DNA of 60,518 nucleotides from Chitinophagaceae bacterium (GTDB lineage: Bacteria; Bacteroidota; Bacteroidia; Chitinophagales; Chitinophagaceae). The DNA is taken from positions 2,501-63,018 of the forward strand of contig CANGIY010000020.1 of the NCBI GenBank assembly GCA_947454235.1, read 5' to 3'. Within the stretch, counting starts at the first letter, position 1. Each line of letters opens with the position of its first letter. Below the pieces are notes generated by a model. That model saw nothing but the letters and a program-made list of their open reading frames with translations, was not told the DNA's origin and did no database searches. The translations under genes and the position numbers were made by a program. This document shows, one piece after another, positions 53,816 to 60,518 of this stretch.

Positions 53816-54757
53816 CTACCACCCCAAAACCCTAAACCTTTCCTCAATCAACTCAACAAATTGAGTTTTTAGTTCATCAGGGAGGAAACTGGATTGGATG
53901 AGAGCCAGCCATTTGGGTTTTGCCTTGGTCATTTTAAGTACTAGGTTTATTTGCTGCCGGTTGTCGAGTCCCATGGCTTCAAAAAGGGCAATGAAGTCGC
54001 GGAGCTTTATTTTTCGCTTTTTACCATTCAATGTGAGTGCCGTCTCTTCGGTATCGGCTGGGTTTACAAGGGCAGTTGCTACTAAATCGTATGCCGGAGC
54101 CAAAACCACACCCTGGCGTGGGTGGTGGATGAGCGAGAAATTTTTCAAATGCATGTCGGCATTGCCTGTCAAATAGCAAAACACCAGTAGCTCACTTAAA
54201 TTCACTAAATCAAGCCCCGGTTGGGTGCTGTATTTTTTGATGGTTTTTGCTATTTGTTCATAGGAACCGTGGTATTTGTCTTCAGTCAGCCGCTCGGTTA
54301 ACTGGCACATATCTTCCATGTGTAGCTTCCCGTTTTTTGTTCTGTCAATACGCTTGGTGATGTATGCAAGATTCCCTGATTGTAACCTGATGAGGCTATG
54401 AGGAACCACACATATTTTTGCTGCTTCTGCCATGTGCATCGTAAGGTCTTCAACTTCAGGTAACCACGGATAGTGTGGGGTTGGTGGTTTTAAAATGTAA
54501 CTACCCCATAACCCTACAATAGTAAAACGTTTGGGTTGGCTACTATACTCCGACCACAACTCTAACGAGAGTTTAGCCTGTACGCCCGTTACAGCAACAT
54601 GGTTTTTAATGACTTGTTCCGCCAATGCCTCCATATCCCTTTCAGCATACGGCAACTCAGGGGCAGTGTCTTGCCCAAAGAATTTTTTACTGCAAGCTTT
54701 ATGAAAATCAACCTCACTTGCATTCAGTTGCTGGTAGCAATATAAGCACCTACTCAT
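53816..54757 (-). CDS. hipT: HipT-type toxin kinase (HipA C-terminal kinase)
   Basis: Ser/Thr kinase toxin of 313 residues lacking the HipA N-terminal subdomain, which is encoded separately upstream. A cysteine cluster (CLYCYQQ ... VDFHKACSKKFF) opens the protein. The Gly-rich loop reads VAVTGVQAKLSLEL. Catalytic and metal-binding residues lie in GNADMHLKNFSLI and PAYDLVATAL. HipT of E. coli O127:H6 phosphorylates tryptophanyl-tRNA synthetase and stops translation; the target here is unknown. The start overlaps the hipS stop by 8 bases. Order hipB-hipS-hipT matches the tripartite HipBST systems. Confidence 0.9.
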   Translation of the reverse strand: MSRCLYCYQQLNASEVDFHKACSKKFFGQDTAPELPYAERDMEALAEQVIKNHVAVTGVQAKLSLELWSEYSSQPKRFTIVGLWGSYILKPPTPHYPWLPEVEDLTMHMAEAAKICVVPHSLIRLQSGNLAYITKRIDRTKNGKLHMEDMCQLTERLTEDKYHGSYEQIAKTIKKYSTQPGLDLVNLSELLVFCYLTGNADMHLKNFSLIHHPRQGVVLAPAYDLVATALVNPADTEETALTLNGKKRKIKLRDFIALFEAMGLDNRQQINLVLKMTKAKPKWLALIQSSFLPDELKTQFVELIEERFRVLGW

Positions 54758-55085
54758 GGCTACTTTGTTCTTCTACAGGGTGAACACTTACTGCTCCAAT
54801 GCATTCTTTACAACAACTCAATAAAAGCCCCATTCGGTCGCGCTCGTTGATCTTCCAGTTCTTCTCAGCAATTTGTAACAGCCATCCTTCAGGTATCAGT
54901 CCGTCAAAAAACGGAAACAACACATTTGAATGATATTCTTTTTCTGTTAATGGTAATGTCAGACTTACCGCTTGGCGGGCTTTATTCACCAGATAAGAAG
55001 CATCATACTGAAAATGATACCCGTTTTCATCTTGCAACAACCAGCCTGCTGTTATGTCGTGCATCCTTATTTCTGCTTTTCTCAT
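54750..55085 (-). CDS. hipS: HipS-type antitoxin (stand-alone HipA N-terminal subdomain)
   Basis: Protein of 111 residues that matches HipA N-subdomain 1 (couple_hipA): RMHDITAGWLLQDENGYHFQY, YLVNKARQAVSLTLPLTEKEY, LFPFFDGLIPEGWLLQIAEK, and the terminal LLLSCCKECIGAVSVHPVEE. In HipBST this subdomain is a free protein that neutralises HipT. ATG 55085 is preferred over an in-frame start at 55115, because a GGGAGGA Shine-Dalgarno (minus strand, 55097-55091) is 5 bases before it and it begins 1 base after hipB's stop. Confidence 0.9.
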   Translation of the reverse strand: MRKAEIRMHDITAGWLLQDENGYHFQYDASYLVNKARQAVSLTLPLTEKEYHSNVLFPFFDGLIPEGWLLQIAEKNWKINERDRMGLLLSCCKECIGAVSVHPVEEQSSHE

Positions 55086-55086
55086 C

Positions 55087-55290
55087 TTATTCCTCCCTCT
55101 TAACTGGTACAGCACCTAATTCATTCCCAAACAAGCGCAGCACCTGATTTACTTTGTCCATCCTAAGGCTTTCCTTGCCTTGTTCCAGGTCGCGCACAAA
55201 CCGCAGCCCTACCCCGGCTTTTTGGGCAAGCTCGGGCTGTAGTAAACCTGCGGCTTTTCTTCTGGTTTTCACAAAGTCACTCAATGACAT
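55087..55290 (-). CDS. hipB: HipB-type XRE-family DNA-binding protein
   Basis: Small helix-turn-helix repressor of 67 residues. The HTH pattern is SDFVKTRRKAAGLLQPELAQKAGVGLRFVRDLEQGKESLRMDKVNQVLRLFG. It is expected to dimerise and repress the hipBST promoter. It is the first gene of the operon. Three operator palindromes lie directly upstream, the nearest beginning 3 bases before its ATG. In HipBST systems HipB is not the main antitoxin; HipS is. Confidence 0.9.
   Translation of the reverse strand: MSLSDFVKTRRKAAGLLQPELAQKAGVGLRFVRDLEQGKESLRMDKVNQVLRLFGNELGAVPVKREE
55091..55097 (-). promoter_or_regulatory. Shine-Dalgarno that sets the hipS start
   Basis: GGGAGGA on the minus strand, 5 bases before ATG 55085 and inside the 3' end of hipB. 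Strong SD sequences are rare in Bacteroidota, so this one is notable and points to coupled, efficient translation of the antitoxin. Confidence 0.6.
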
Positions 55291-55293
55291 TTT

Positions 55294-55311
55294 TATACCT
55301 TTTAAGGTATA
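55294..55311. promoter_or_regulatory. HipB operator O1
   Basis: TATACCTTTTAAGGTATA, an 18-bp palindrome with 8-bp arms, 3 bases upstream of the hipB ATG. It shares TATACC-N6-GGTATA with two further copies. Confidence 0.8.
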
Positions 55312-55333
55312 AAGTTAGGCATTTTAATGATAT

Positions 55334-55351
55334 TATACCTCTTAAGGTATA
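55334..55351. promoter_or_regulatory. HipB operator O2
   Basis: TATACCTCTTAAGGTATA, 18 bp, one arm mismatch. Exactly 40 bp from O1. Confidence 0.8.
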
Positions 55352-55373
55352 ATTTTGTGTTTTTGGTCATTTT

Positions 55374-55391
55374 TATACCCTTTAGGGTATA
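55374..55391. promoter_or_regulatory. HipB operator O3
   Basis: TATACCCTTTAGGGTATA, 18-bp palindrome with 8-bp arms. Exactly 40 bp from O2, so the three operators are in near helical phase. Confidence 0.8.
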
Positions 55392-55573
55392 AATATAGTA
55401 AATCGCTGGTAATAGGATGCCCTTGGGTGGGCGTTTCCAGGAAGTGTTTTTTTGGTATTGTTACAAAATCAAAGGGCTCATATAGCCTGTACGGCAGTCG
55501 AAAAGACTGCGGGCGTTGTGAGCACAAGAGAAAAACACTTGCGCTAGGACTTTCCCTCCGTCCGCAAACGAAA

Positions 55574-57025
55574 TTACTTCACGGCAATTTTGCCATTAAA
55601 TACAATGCCTTTTTCAGTGTTGAAGGTTACGTAATAAACACCCGGACTGAGATTTTCGGTACTGAACTGAGCGGTGGTGCCAGTTACGATCGGAGTTACC
55701 TCCATGCGTCTGCCATCAGGACCAACTATGTAACTGTGGGTTATGGTACCTGTTGTACGTGTATCAACATAAAAACTATTGATTGTTGGGTTAGGGTAAA
55801 GCTCTATGCGCTGTTGATGAGCAGTAGTCTCAACTGTCAAACCCGATACCGGATAGGTGCCTTTTATGTACATCAATTTACCCGTACCATCGTCTTCATA
55901 AACCACATGAATAACGCCGGGAGTCATTGCTACGTCGGCGTTTTGTAGCCCAGACCCAATCGCTATTGTATCGAAGCCCGAAAAACCACTGTGTATATTC
56001 TCAGTCAGTTGACCACAAATCATAGTTGCACCCCCTGAAACCTGTTTCCAAACTGCCATAGCAGCGTTTCCGGCATTGGCAATGCGCGGATAGTTTTGCT
56101 GTGTAAAGCCTGTTGTTGTACCTGCAATAGGTTGTGTAGATGCAGTAGCTAAAGCACTCAACGAAGCCTTGCTGATATACGAAACCACCCTGCCCGACGA
56201 CTGACTCATTGACACGCTATAAACTGTGTCGCCTATTATTACACCATCAGGCCCTGAAGCAGGGCACGACATCACCGACCAGTTGTTGTTATCAACTGCC
56301 ATGGTTCCCGAAAACGTTGCGCCACCGTCGGTTGATACTCCCGCCCATGTATCGCGAATATTGCTCAAATTGTTTCTGAACAACATTACCGCCCTGCTGC
56401 CAGAACTTATAATGCTGGCAGGGCAACAATCGCACACCTCTCCAGCCGAACCGCTCGCTAAAACATCGGTAGAAAATGTTGCACCATAGTCACTTGACCT
56501 GCAAACAACATAGTGCGGATTCATAAAAGCCGTGTCGAATTTCATAAAAGCTACAAGTGGGTTTCCTGCAGCATTCGTTGTTACAGTAACGAATCTTGAA
56601 AAGTTTGAGTCGATATTATCAACCCGTACAGGGGCAGAAAATGTAGCACCACCATCATAAGAGTGTGCGAGGTAGCTGTAATGAGTTGCGTCTGTTTCCG
56701 GAGTGCGTTTCATAGCAACATAAATCGTATCTCCGAATGAGGCCATATCTGGCCCAGCCCACGACTGCGCAAAAACTGGCAAAGTCCAGGAATTAACCCC
56801 CAGGGGCGTTGTAAACCCGGTTCCATTCCAGCGTGAGACATAAGCATACAAATCTGTGAGGCCCCAAAGCACAACAGGATTACCGGCACGGTTGAGTTGT
56901 ATTCGCGGATGCAAATTTCCTGTCGCGCTACCGCTTACGGCAATTGGTGTTCCCCATGTAATGGTTTGGGCATCGCATTGCGCGCCCAGTGCAAAAGCAA
57001 GTATAGTGCAGAGAATAGGTTTCAT
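55574..57025 (-). CDS. Secreted sialidase-like (BNR-repeat) protein with T9SS sorting domain
   Basis: Exported protein of 483 residues with a signal peptide (KPILCTILAFALGAQCDAQ). The body carries BNR/Asp-box-like repeats (SYDGGATFSAPVRV, SSDYGATFSTDV, STDGGATFSGTM) in a six-bladed propeller context. The end (LYPNPTINSFYVDTRTTG ... KGIVFNGKIAVK) is a T9SS sorting domain. Sialidase catalytic arginines and the Tyr-Glu pair were not identified, so this may be a binding rather than a catalytic propeller. Single-gene unit on the minus strand. Confidence 0.85.
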   Translation of the reverse strand: MKPILCTILAFALGAQCDAQTITWGTPIAVSGSATGNLHPRIQLNRAGNPVVLWGLTDLYAYVSRWNGTGFTTPLGVNSWTLPVFAQSWAGPDMASFGDTIYVAMKRTPETDATHYSYLAHSYDGGATFSAPVRVDNIDSNFSRFVTVTTNAAGNPLVAFMKFDTAFMNPHYVVCRSSDYGATFSTDVLASGSAGEVCDCCPASIISSGSRAVMLFRNNLSNIRDTWAGVSTDGGATFSGTMAVDNNNWSVMSCPASGPDGVIIGDTVYSVSMSQSSGRVVSYISKASLSALATASTQPIAGTTTGFTQQNYPRIANAGNAAMAVWKQVSGGATMICGQLTENIHSGFSGFDTIAIGSGLQNADVAMTPGVIHVVYEDDGTGKLMYIKGTYPVSGLTVETTAHQQRIELYPNPTINSFYVDTRTTGTITHSYIVGPDGRRMEVTPIVTGTTAQFSTENLSPGVYYVTFNTEKGIVFNGKIAVK

Positions 57026-57149
57026 TTGTAAATATTTGCCCGAAGTTACCTAATTCGTTTGATTTATATTAAGTTTTCAACAATCGTCGCAATTATTCAA
57101 CGAGCCATCAATGACCTGCTAATTTACCCAAGCTAACAAAAAGCAAACC

Positions 57150-58718
57150 CTAGCCCTGTGCCTGCTGTGAGCGGTAGTGGTACACCATCACTATGTGCCT
57201 TATAGCTTCAGCACTTACATTCAGACGCTGAATGTTGAACACATATTTTTCGCCATTGCTTACTATACTCAGGTAGTTATAATAATTCGGGCCCTTAAAT
57301 CTGAGACGTTCAACCGAAACCTGGGTGATGTTATCCCATGTATGTAGCTCTTGATTGGCATAGGAAATGCCCTCTTCTGATACCATCAAAGAGGATTTTG
57401 ACATTTCAGAAATTTGCACTGTAGTGTAAATAATCGGGCTAATCATCATTAAAAACACCAACATTGTGCCAAAACTTATTTCAATGCCTATTACCAATAT
57501 CAAAAAAATGAACTCAATCAAGGGTATCATGTAGCTCATGTTCCTAGAGGTGCCGGCCGTAAAATTATACTCGCCTTCAACCAACTCATCGTCTTTGTAA
57601 AATGGCTCGGTATCTAGCCTGTGTTGAATGAATTTCGCCATTGCAGGGTCGTGGCTTTCCAACTCCTCAATCAACACATCAAACGGCAATCCGAATTGCT
57701 GGAACGTTGCAACGTTGAGCTCATGCACACTCCACGCATTTGAAAAAGCCCATGCAAACCAATCCTTTCTGTTGGGTGAAGTGTAAAAGGTATGAGTCAT
57801 GTACCCTACAAGTGTATATAAGAATACGATCCACCACCATAAATCGTCTACAAATTGCACATGAATAAAGTGGTTGGTCAACAATGAAAATACTGCAACT
57901 GCCGGAAACCACTGAGCAAAGTTGAACCCAAAGGGGGCTGGGTCGTATTGTTTAATGGCATCTTCGGTGCTTATACCTTCTATCGTGTGTTCAGGAATTG
58001 CGACAATTCTAGGCTGTACCGGGTACAATTGCTTTAAATCAAATGCACGCCTACCTTGTACCATCGCTTCTTTTACCCCATCAATATCACTGGTGAAGGC
58101 CCAGAGATCTATTGAGTAGGTTTGACCTGCCCCGGCAAACTCGAGATAGTATCTATATTTATCTGTTTGACTGTCCGGGTCTCTCCTAATTACTACCTCT
58201 ATTTTCTCATCTTCAATTTGGCTCCAGGAAAAAGACAAGCCCCAACTCGTTTTAATCCCTTTCTCGCCAATGTTTATTACTTGCTCTTTACCCCTTGCAT
58301 TGCGGGAATCAAAAAACAACCACAGCACCACCATAATCAGGAATGAATGATTAGGATAATAAAGCTGGCGATAAACGATATACACCGAAAGTTCGTAAAC
58401 GAAGTAGATTGTAAAAAAACCATTCAGCACAGAAAAGCCTGAACCCCGGGATAGTATAAGCACTTTAGGTGCATCCCCGTTATTGTCTTCACTTTCATAG
58501 TTCGAAACTGAGGGTTTTTCAAAATACGGGAGCAGGTAAACCGAACCTAAAAACGCAATGATTGCACAGAAAAAGTACTCTTTTATTGAGTTTTCTAAAT
58601 CGACCGGATAAACAAATGTTGCAATAAAGTAACAGAACTCCACCAGCACATAAAAACCCACCTTCATCACCTTACTGTTGTAAGCCTGACGTTCAATTGA
58701 TTGGCGGTAGTTTTTCAT
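57150..58718 (-). CDS. Multi-span membrane protein with PH-like cytoplasmic segments
   Basis: Membrane protein of 522 residues. Two pairs of helices near the N-terminus (about 20-65 and 95-135) are followed by a soluble PH-like beta segment (INIGEKGIKTSWGLSFSWSQIEDEKIEVVI). Another helix set (about 265-315) follows, then a third (about 395-445), and a second PH-like segment (LMVSEEGISYANQELHTWDNITQVSVERL). The duplicated half-architecture suggests internal duplication. Function unknown; no enzyme motif seen. It lies 113 bases downstream of the unknown 206-residue gene. Confidence 0.7.
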   Translation of the reverse strand: MKNYRQSIERQAYNSKVMKVGFYVLVEFCYFIATFVYPVDLENSIKEYFFCAIIAFLGSVYLLPYFEKPSVSNYESEDNNGDAPKVLILSRGSGFSVLNGFFTIYFVYELSVYIVYRQLYYPNHSFLIMVVLWLFFDSRNARGKEQVINIGEKGIKTSWGLSFSWSQIEDEKIEVVIRRDPDSQTDKYRYYLEFAGAGQTYSIDLWAFTSDIDGVKEAMVQGRRAFDLKQLYPVQPRIVAIPEHTIEGISTEDAIKQYDPAPFGFNFAQWFPAVAVFSLLTNHFIHVQFVDDLWWWIVFLYTLVGYMTHTFYTSPNRKDWFAWAFSNAWSVHELNVATFQQFGLPFDVLIEELESHDPAMAKFIQHRLDTEPFYKDDELVEGEYNFTAGTSRNMSYMIPLIEFIFLILVIGIEISFGTMLVFLMMISPIIYTTVQISEMSKSSLMVSEEGISYANQELHTWDNITQVSVERLRFKGPNYYNYLSIVSNGEKYVFNIQRLNVSAEAIRHIVMVYHYRSQQAQG

Positions 58719-58832
58719 GCAGTAACTAAGGTATGGTATTTTTATGCACTATACAAAATACAACAGCCTTGAACGGTAAGTGAGGTACTTGGATGGGTTG
58801 GGCTTATCAAATATTTGACATTGCCCAATTAA

Positions 58833-59453
58833 TTAAACGAGTTCTTGACAAAATGCATCAAACTCATTCAAATGATTTTGCTCTTCGCTGTCAAACGTGC
58901 TATTTTTTGACCTTAGAAACAATAAATATGACAACGCACTTGTTTTAGCCAAGGAAGGGTGCCCTTGTACAAGACTTAATATTTTTGCAAAATCATCGGT
59001 TGACATAGTTGACTTCTTTTTAAAAGCCTTCATAATCAATTCCTCTACTGTATTATTTAACTCCTTCTCTTTCACAACAGTATGAAATTCAAGTGTCGCA
59101 TTGAGCGCATTGAAGGCATTCATCAAATCTTTCGAAAACCTGATATCTAGCGGACTAGCATCATAATTACCTACATCTATGGTAATCTCATCAACACCGC
59201 ACTCATCCAAGGAACTCTTCAAATTTTGAAGCATAGAATTGCATTCCCAAAGTGTTTCATTTACATCTTTTTCCCCGACAGGAAATTCGAAATTTGCCAT
59301 CCCAAATAGTGCCTCCTTACCTGCATTCCTACCCTTCACCGCAATCTTCCCTGATTCCGATAAAATGTTCAAAGGCATTGGCATTTTAGATTGAAGCTTT
59401 GAAGGGAAAAATTTGTCGCCTTCTAGCCTAACATCTATTTTGTAGCTACTCAT
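58833..59453 (-). CDS. Hypothetical protein of a two-gene unit
   Basis: Protein of 206 residues without signal peptide or membrane segment and without recognised family. Its first half is beta-rich (IDVRLEGDKFFPSKLQSKM, SGKIAVKGRNAG, VDEITIDVGNYDA), the second helical. It starts 2 bases after the stop of the 80-residue gene, so the two are translated together. The pairing of a small and a mid-sized soluble protein is compatible with a toxin-antitoxin-like or immunity unit, but nothing proves it. Confidence 0.65.
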   Translation of the reverse strand: MSSYKIDVRLEGDKFFPSKLQSKMPMPLNILSESGKIAVKGRNAGKEALFGMANFEFPVGEKDVNETLWECNSMLQNLKSSLDECGVDEITIDVGNYDASPLDIRFSKDLMNAFNALNATLEFHTVVKEKELNNTVEELIMKAFKKKSTMSTDDFAKILSLVQGHPSLAKTSALSYLLFLRSKNSTFDSEEQNHLNEFDAFCQELV

Positions 59454-59455
59454 AA

Positions 59456-59698
59456 TTACTCTTCTTTATACGAATATATTGAAAGATTAGTTTGGTAATA
59501 TCTATTCACATTCTGGGGGTTTACCAAAATCATATTGTCTTGCTCATCAAGCCAAATATCGGGATTGGTTGTTTTGTCCATGATGTTTGATAACTCTTTT
59601 CTAAAATCACGCTTTATGTATGGCTTTATATCCCTATGAAAAACCTCCTCAGTCACATTTAGCATCTCGGCTAATTCAGCTTTTGTGGGTTTTCTCAT
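59456..59698 (-). CDS. Small hypothetical protein, first gene of the unit
   Basis: Protein of 80 residues. The N-terminal TKAELAEMLNVTEEVFHRDIK has an HTH-like look. The rest (FRKELSNIMDKTTNPDIWLDEQDNMILVNPQN) is unassigned. It is preceded by an exact -7 box on the minus strand and followed after 2 bases by the 206-residue gene. Confidence 0.6.
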   Translation of the reverse strand: MRKPTKAELAEMLNVTEEVFHRDIKPYIKRDFRKELSNIMDKTTNPDIWLDEQDNMILVNPQNVNRYYQTNLSIYSYKEE

Positions 59699-59721
59699 GT
59701 ATACAAATTATCATGCTTTTG

Positions 59722-59729
59722 CAAATATA
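59722..59729 (-). promoter_or_regulatory. -7 box of the small two-gene unit
   Basis: TATATTTG on the minus strand matches TAnnTTTG exactly, 23 bases before the ATG at 59698. No -33 box seen. Confidence 0.4.
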
Positions 59730-59816
59730 AAAATAAGGAATTACCCTTTTATTCGGCATCTGATTTAAAATTTTAACACTCGCCACCGCTCCTCGCTCCC
59801 CGCATCCGCTCTCAAA

Positions 59817-60518
59817 TTATCCTGCCCAGCCTTCTCTATCCAGGCTTCTATACTGTATTGCTTCTGCGAGGTGTTCGGGGCGAATATTTTCGGAGCCGGA
59901 AAGGTCGGCGATGGTGCGGGAGACTTTTAGGATGCGGTCGTAGGCGCGCGCGCTGAGGTTCAGGCGTTCCATGGCTGTTTTGAGCAGGTTTTGCCCTACC
60001 TGGTTTATCTCACACACCTCTTTCAGCAGCTTGCTGCTCATTTGTGCATTGGCATAGATGCCTTGTTTTTCTTTATAACGCTCTGCCTGTATCTCGCGGG
60101 CTTTAATTACCCTGTCGCGCACTTCACTGCTCGGCTCTGATGTGCGTGCTGAACTCAGTTCACTGAAAGCAACAGGGGTTACTTCTACGTGCAGGTCTAT
60201 CCTGTCCAGCAACGGACCGCTTATCTTATTGAGGTAACGTTGCACCATAACCGGGGAGCAGGTACATTCTTTTTCGGGGTGGTTGAAATAACCGCAAGGG
60301 CACGGGTTCATACTGGCAATCAGCATAAAACTCGCCGGGAAATCGATGCTCACTTTCGCCCTACTAATTGTAACTCTGCGCTCTTCCATAGGCTGGCGCA
60401 TTACTTCCAGTACTGTACGCTTAAACTCAGGCAATTCATCAAGGAACAACACGCCATTGTGCGCCAGACTGATCTCTCCGGGTTGTGGTACACCGCCCCC
60501 ACCCACGAGCGCAACATC
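59817..60518 (-). CDS. comM: ComM/YifB-type AAA ATPase, C-terminal part (5' end outside window)
   Basis: Mg-chelatase-like AAA+ protein; ComM is a hexameric helicase that aids branch migration in natural transformation. The frame is open to the window end ([32 protein letters not shown]), so the protein continues upstream and the GTG at 60506 is not the start. Visible are Walker B FLDELPEF, sensor-1 [12 protein letters not shown], the cysteine cluster [14 protein letters not shown], the arginine-finger region [13 protein letters not shown], and the C-terminal Mg_chelatase_C domain ([21 protein letters not shown] ... [13 protein letters not shown]). About 234 of ~510 residues are present. Confidence 0.94.
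   Translation of the reverse strand, partial: DVALVGGGGVPQPGEISLAHNGVLFLDELPEFKRTVLEVMRQPMEERRVTISRAKVSIDFPASFMLIASMNPCPCGYFNHPEKECTCSPVMVQRYLNKISGPLLDRIDLHVEVTPVAFSELSSARTSEPSSEVRDRVIKAREIQAERYKEKQGIYANAQMSSKLLKEVCEINQVGQNLLKTAMERLNLSARAYDRILKVSRTIADLSGSENIRPEHLAEAIQYRSLDREGWAG

Noticed and set aside
55490-55515. GCAGTC/GACTGC hairpin after the hipBST operators as a terminator
   Set aside because: Only a 6-bp stem without T tract on either strand; position relative to the minus-strand T9SS gene is plausible but evidence is too weak.
1-60518. tRNA, rRNA or riboswitch genes
   Set aside because: Intergenic regions were read for cloverleaf arms and conserved cores; none was convincing by eye. 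A tRNAscan/Rfam run would be decisive.

Overview
The window looks like a chromosome segment of a Bacteroidota bacterium, probably of the Chitinophagales/Sphingobacteriales type. Several secreted proteins end in type IX secretion (T9SS) C-terminal sorting domains, TonB and carboxypeptidase-regulatory-like proteins occur, most starts lack Shine-Dalgarno sequences, and TAnnTTTG promoter boxes precede several genes. No rRNA, tRNA, CRISPR array or transposase was seen. Genus and species cannot be fixed from the sequence alone.

Layout. 0-7.2 kb: 3' part of glnS, a soluble PAS histidine kinase, and a mazG - giant NtrY-like membrane kinase operon. 7.4-11.3 kb: two-gene operon of a thiamine-diphosphate 2-keto-acid decarboxylase and a flavin amine oxidase, which together could turn an amino acid into an aldehyde. 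11.3-15.6 kb: TonB-domain/regulatory-domain pair, RCC1-repeat T9SS protein, two small cysteine-rich exported proteins, and an orphan T9SS tail that is a broken duplicate of a gene 5.4 kb away. 15.8-20.2 kb: two CDP-sugar-epimerase-like SDRs, a GT2 glycosyltransferase and a GT-C-like membrane protein. 20.5-27.6 kb: two tandem giant secreted paralogues (beta-propeller plus repeated beta domains plus sorting domain). 27.8-34.1 kb: aromatic degradation run in the order hmgA, hpd, paaA, paaB, paaC, paaD and a CstB-like persulfide dioxygenase. 34.2-34.7 kb: a cluster of at least seven GC-rich palindromes. 34.8-37.8 kb: UPF0126 membrane protein, CxxCH-motif T9SS protein, small exported proteins. 38.0-43.6 kb: surface-glycan cluster (two SDRs, GHMP kinase, methyltransferase, cupin epimerase, glycosyltransferase). 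43.6-46.5 kb: FIST sensor plus PAS kinase. 46.7-50.9 kb: M49 dipeptidyl peptidase III, HhH protein, outer-membrane-like protein, NTF2-like protein. 51.1-55.4 kb: defence-like accessory stretch, with an AT-rich PD-(D/E)XK nuclease-STAND ATPase gene broken by a frameshift and a complete HipBST tripartite toxin-antitoxin operon with three evenly spaced operators. 55.6-60.5 kb: T9SS sialidase-like protein, PH-like membrane protein, a two-gene unknown module and the 3' part of comM.

How the genes work together. The hmgA-hpd-paa run handles tyrosine/homogentisate and phenylacetyl-CoA catabolism. The amine oxidase-decarboxylase pair could feed aromatic aldehydes toward phenylacetate, but that link is inference. 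The two sugar clusters probably build cell-surface glycans. The nuclease-STAND gene and HipBST are the most system-like accessory content. The most interesting unexplained items are the nuclease-STAND architecture, the 40-bp operator periodicity of hipBST, the oxidase-decarboxylase pair, the 129-bp identical sorting-domain segment, and the cysteine-rich pair.
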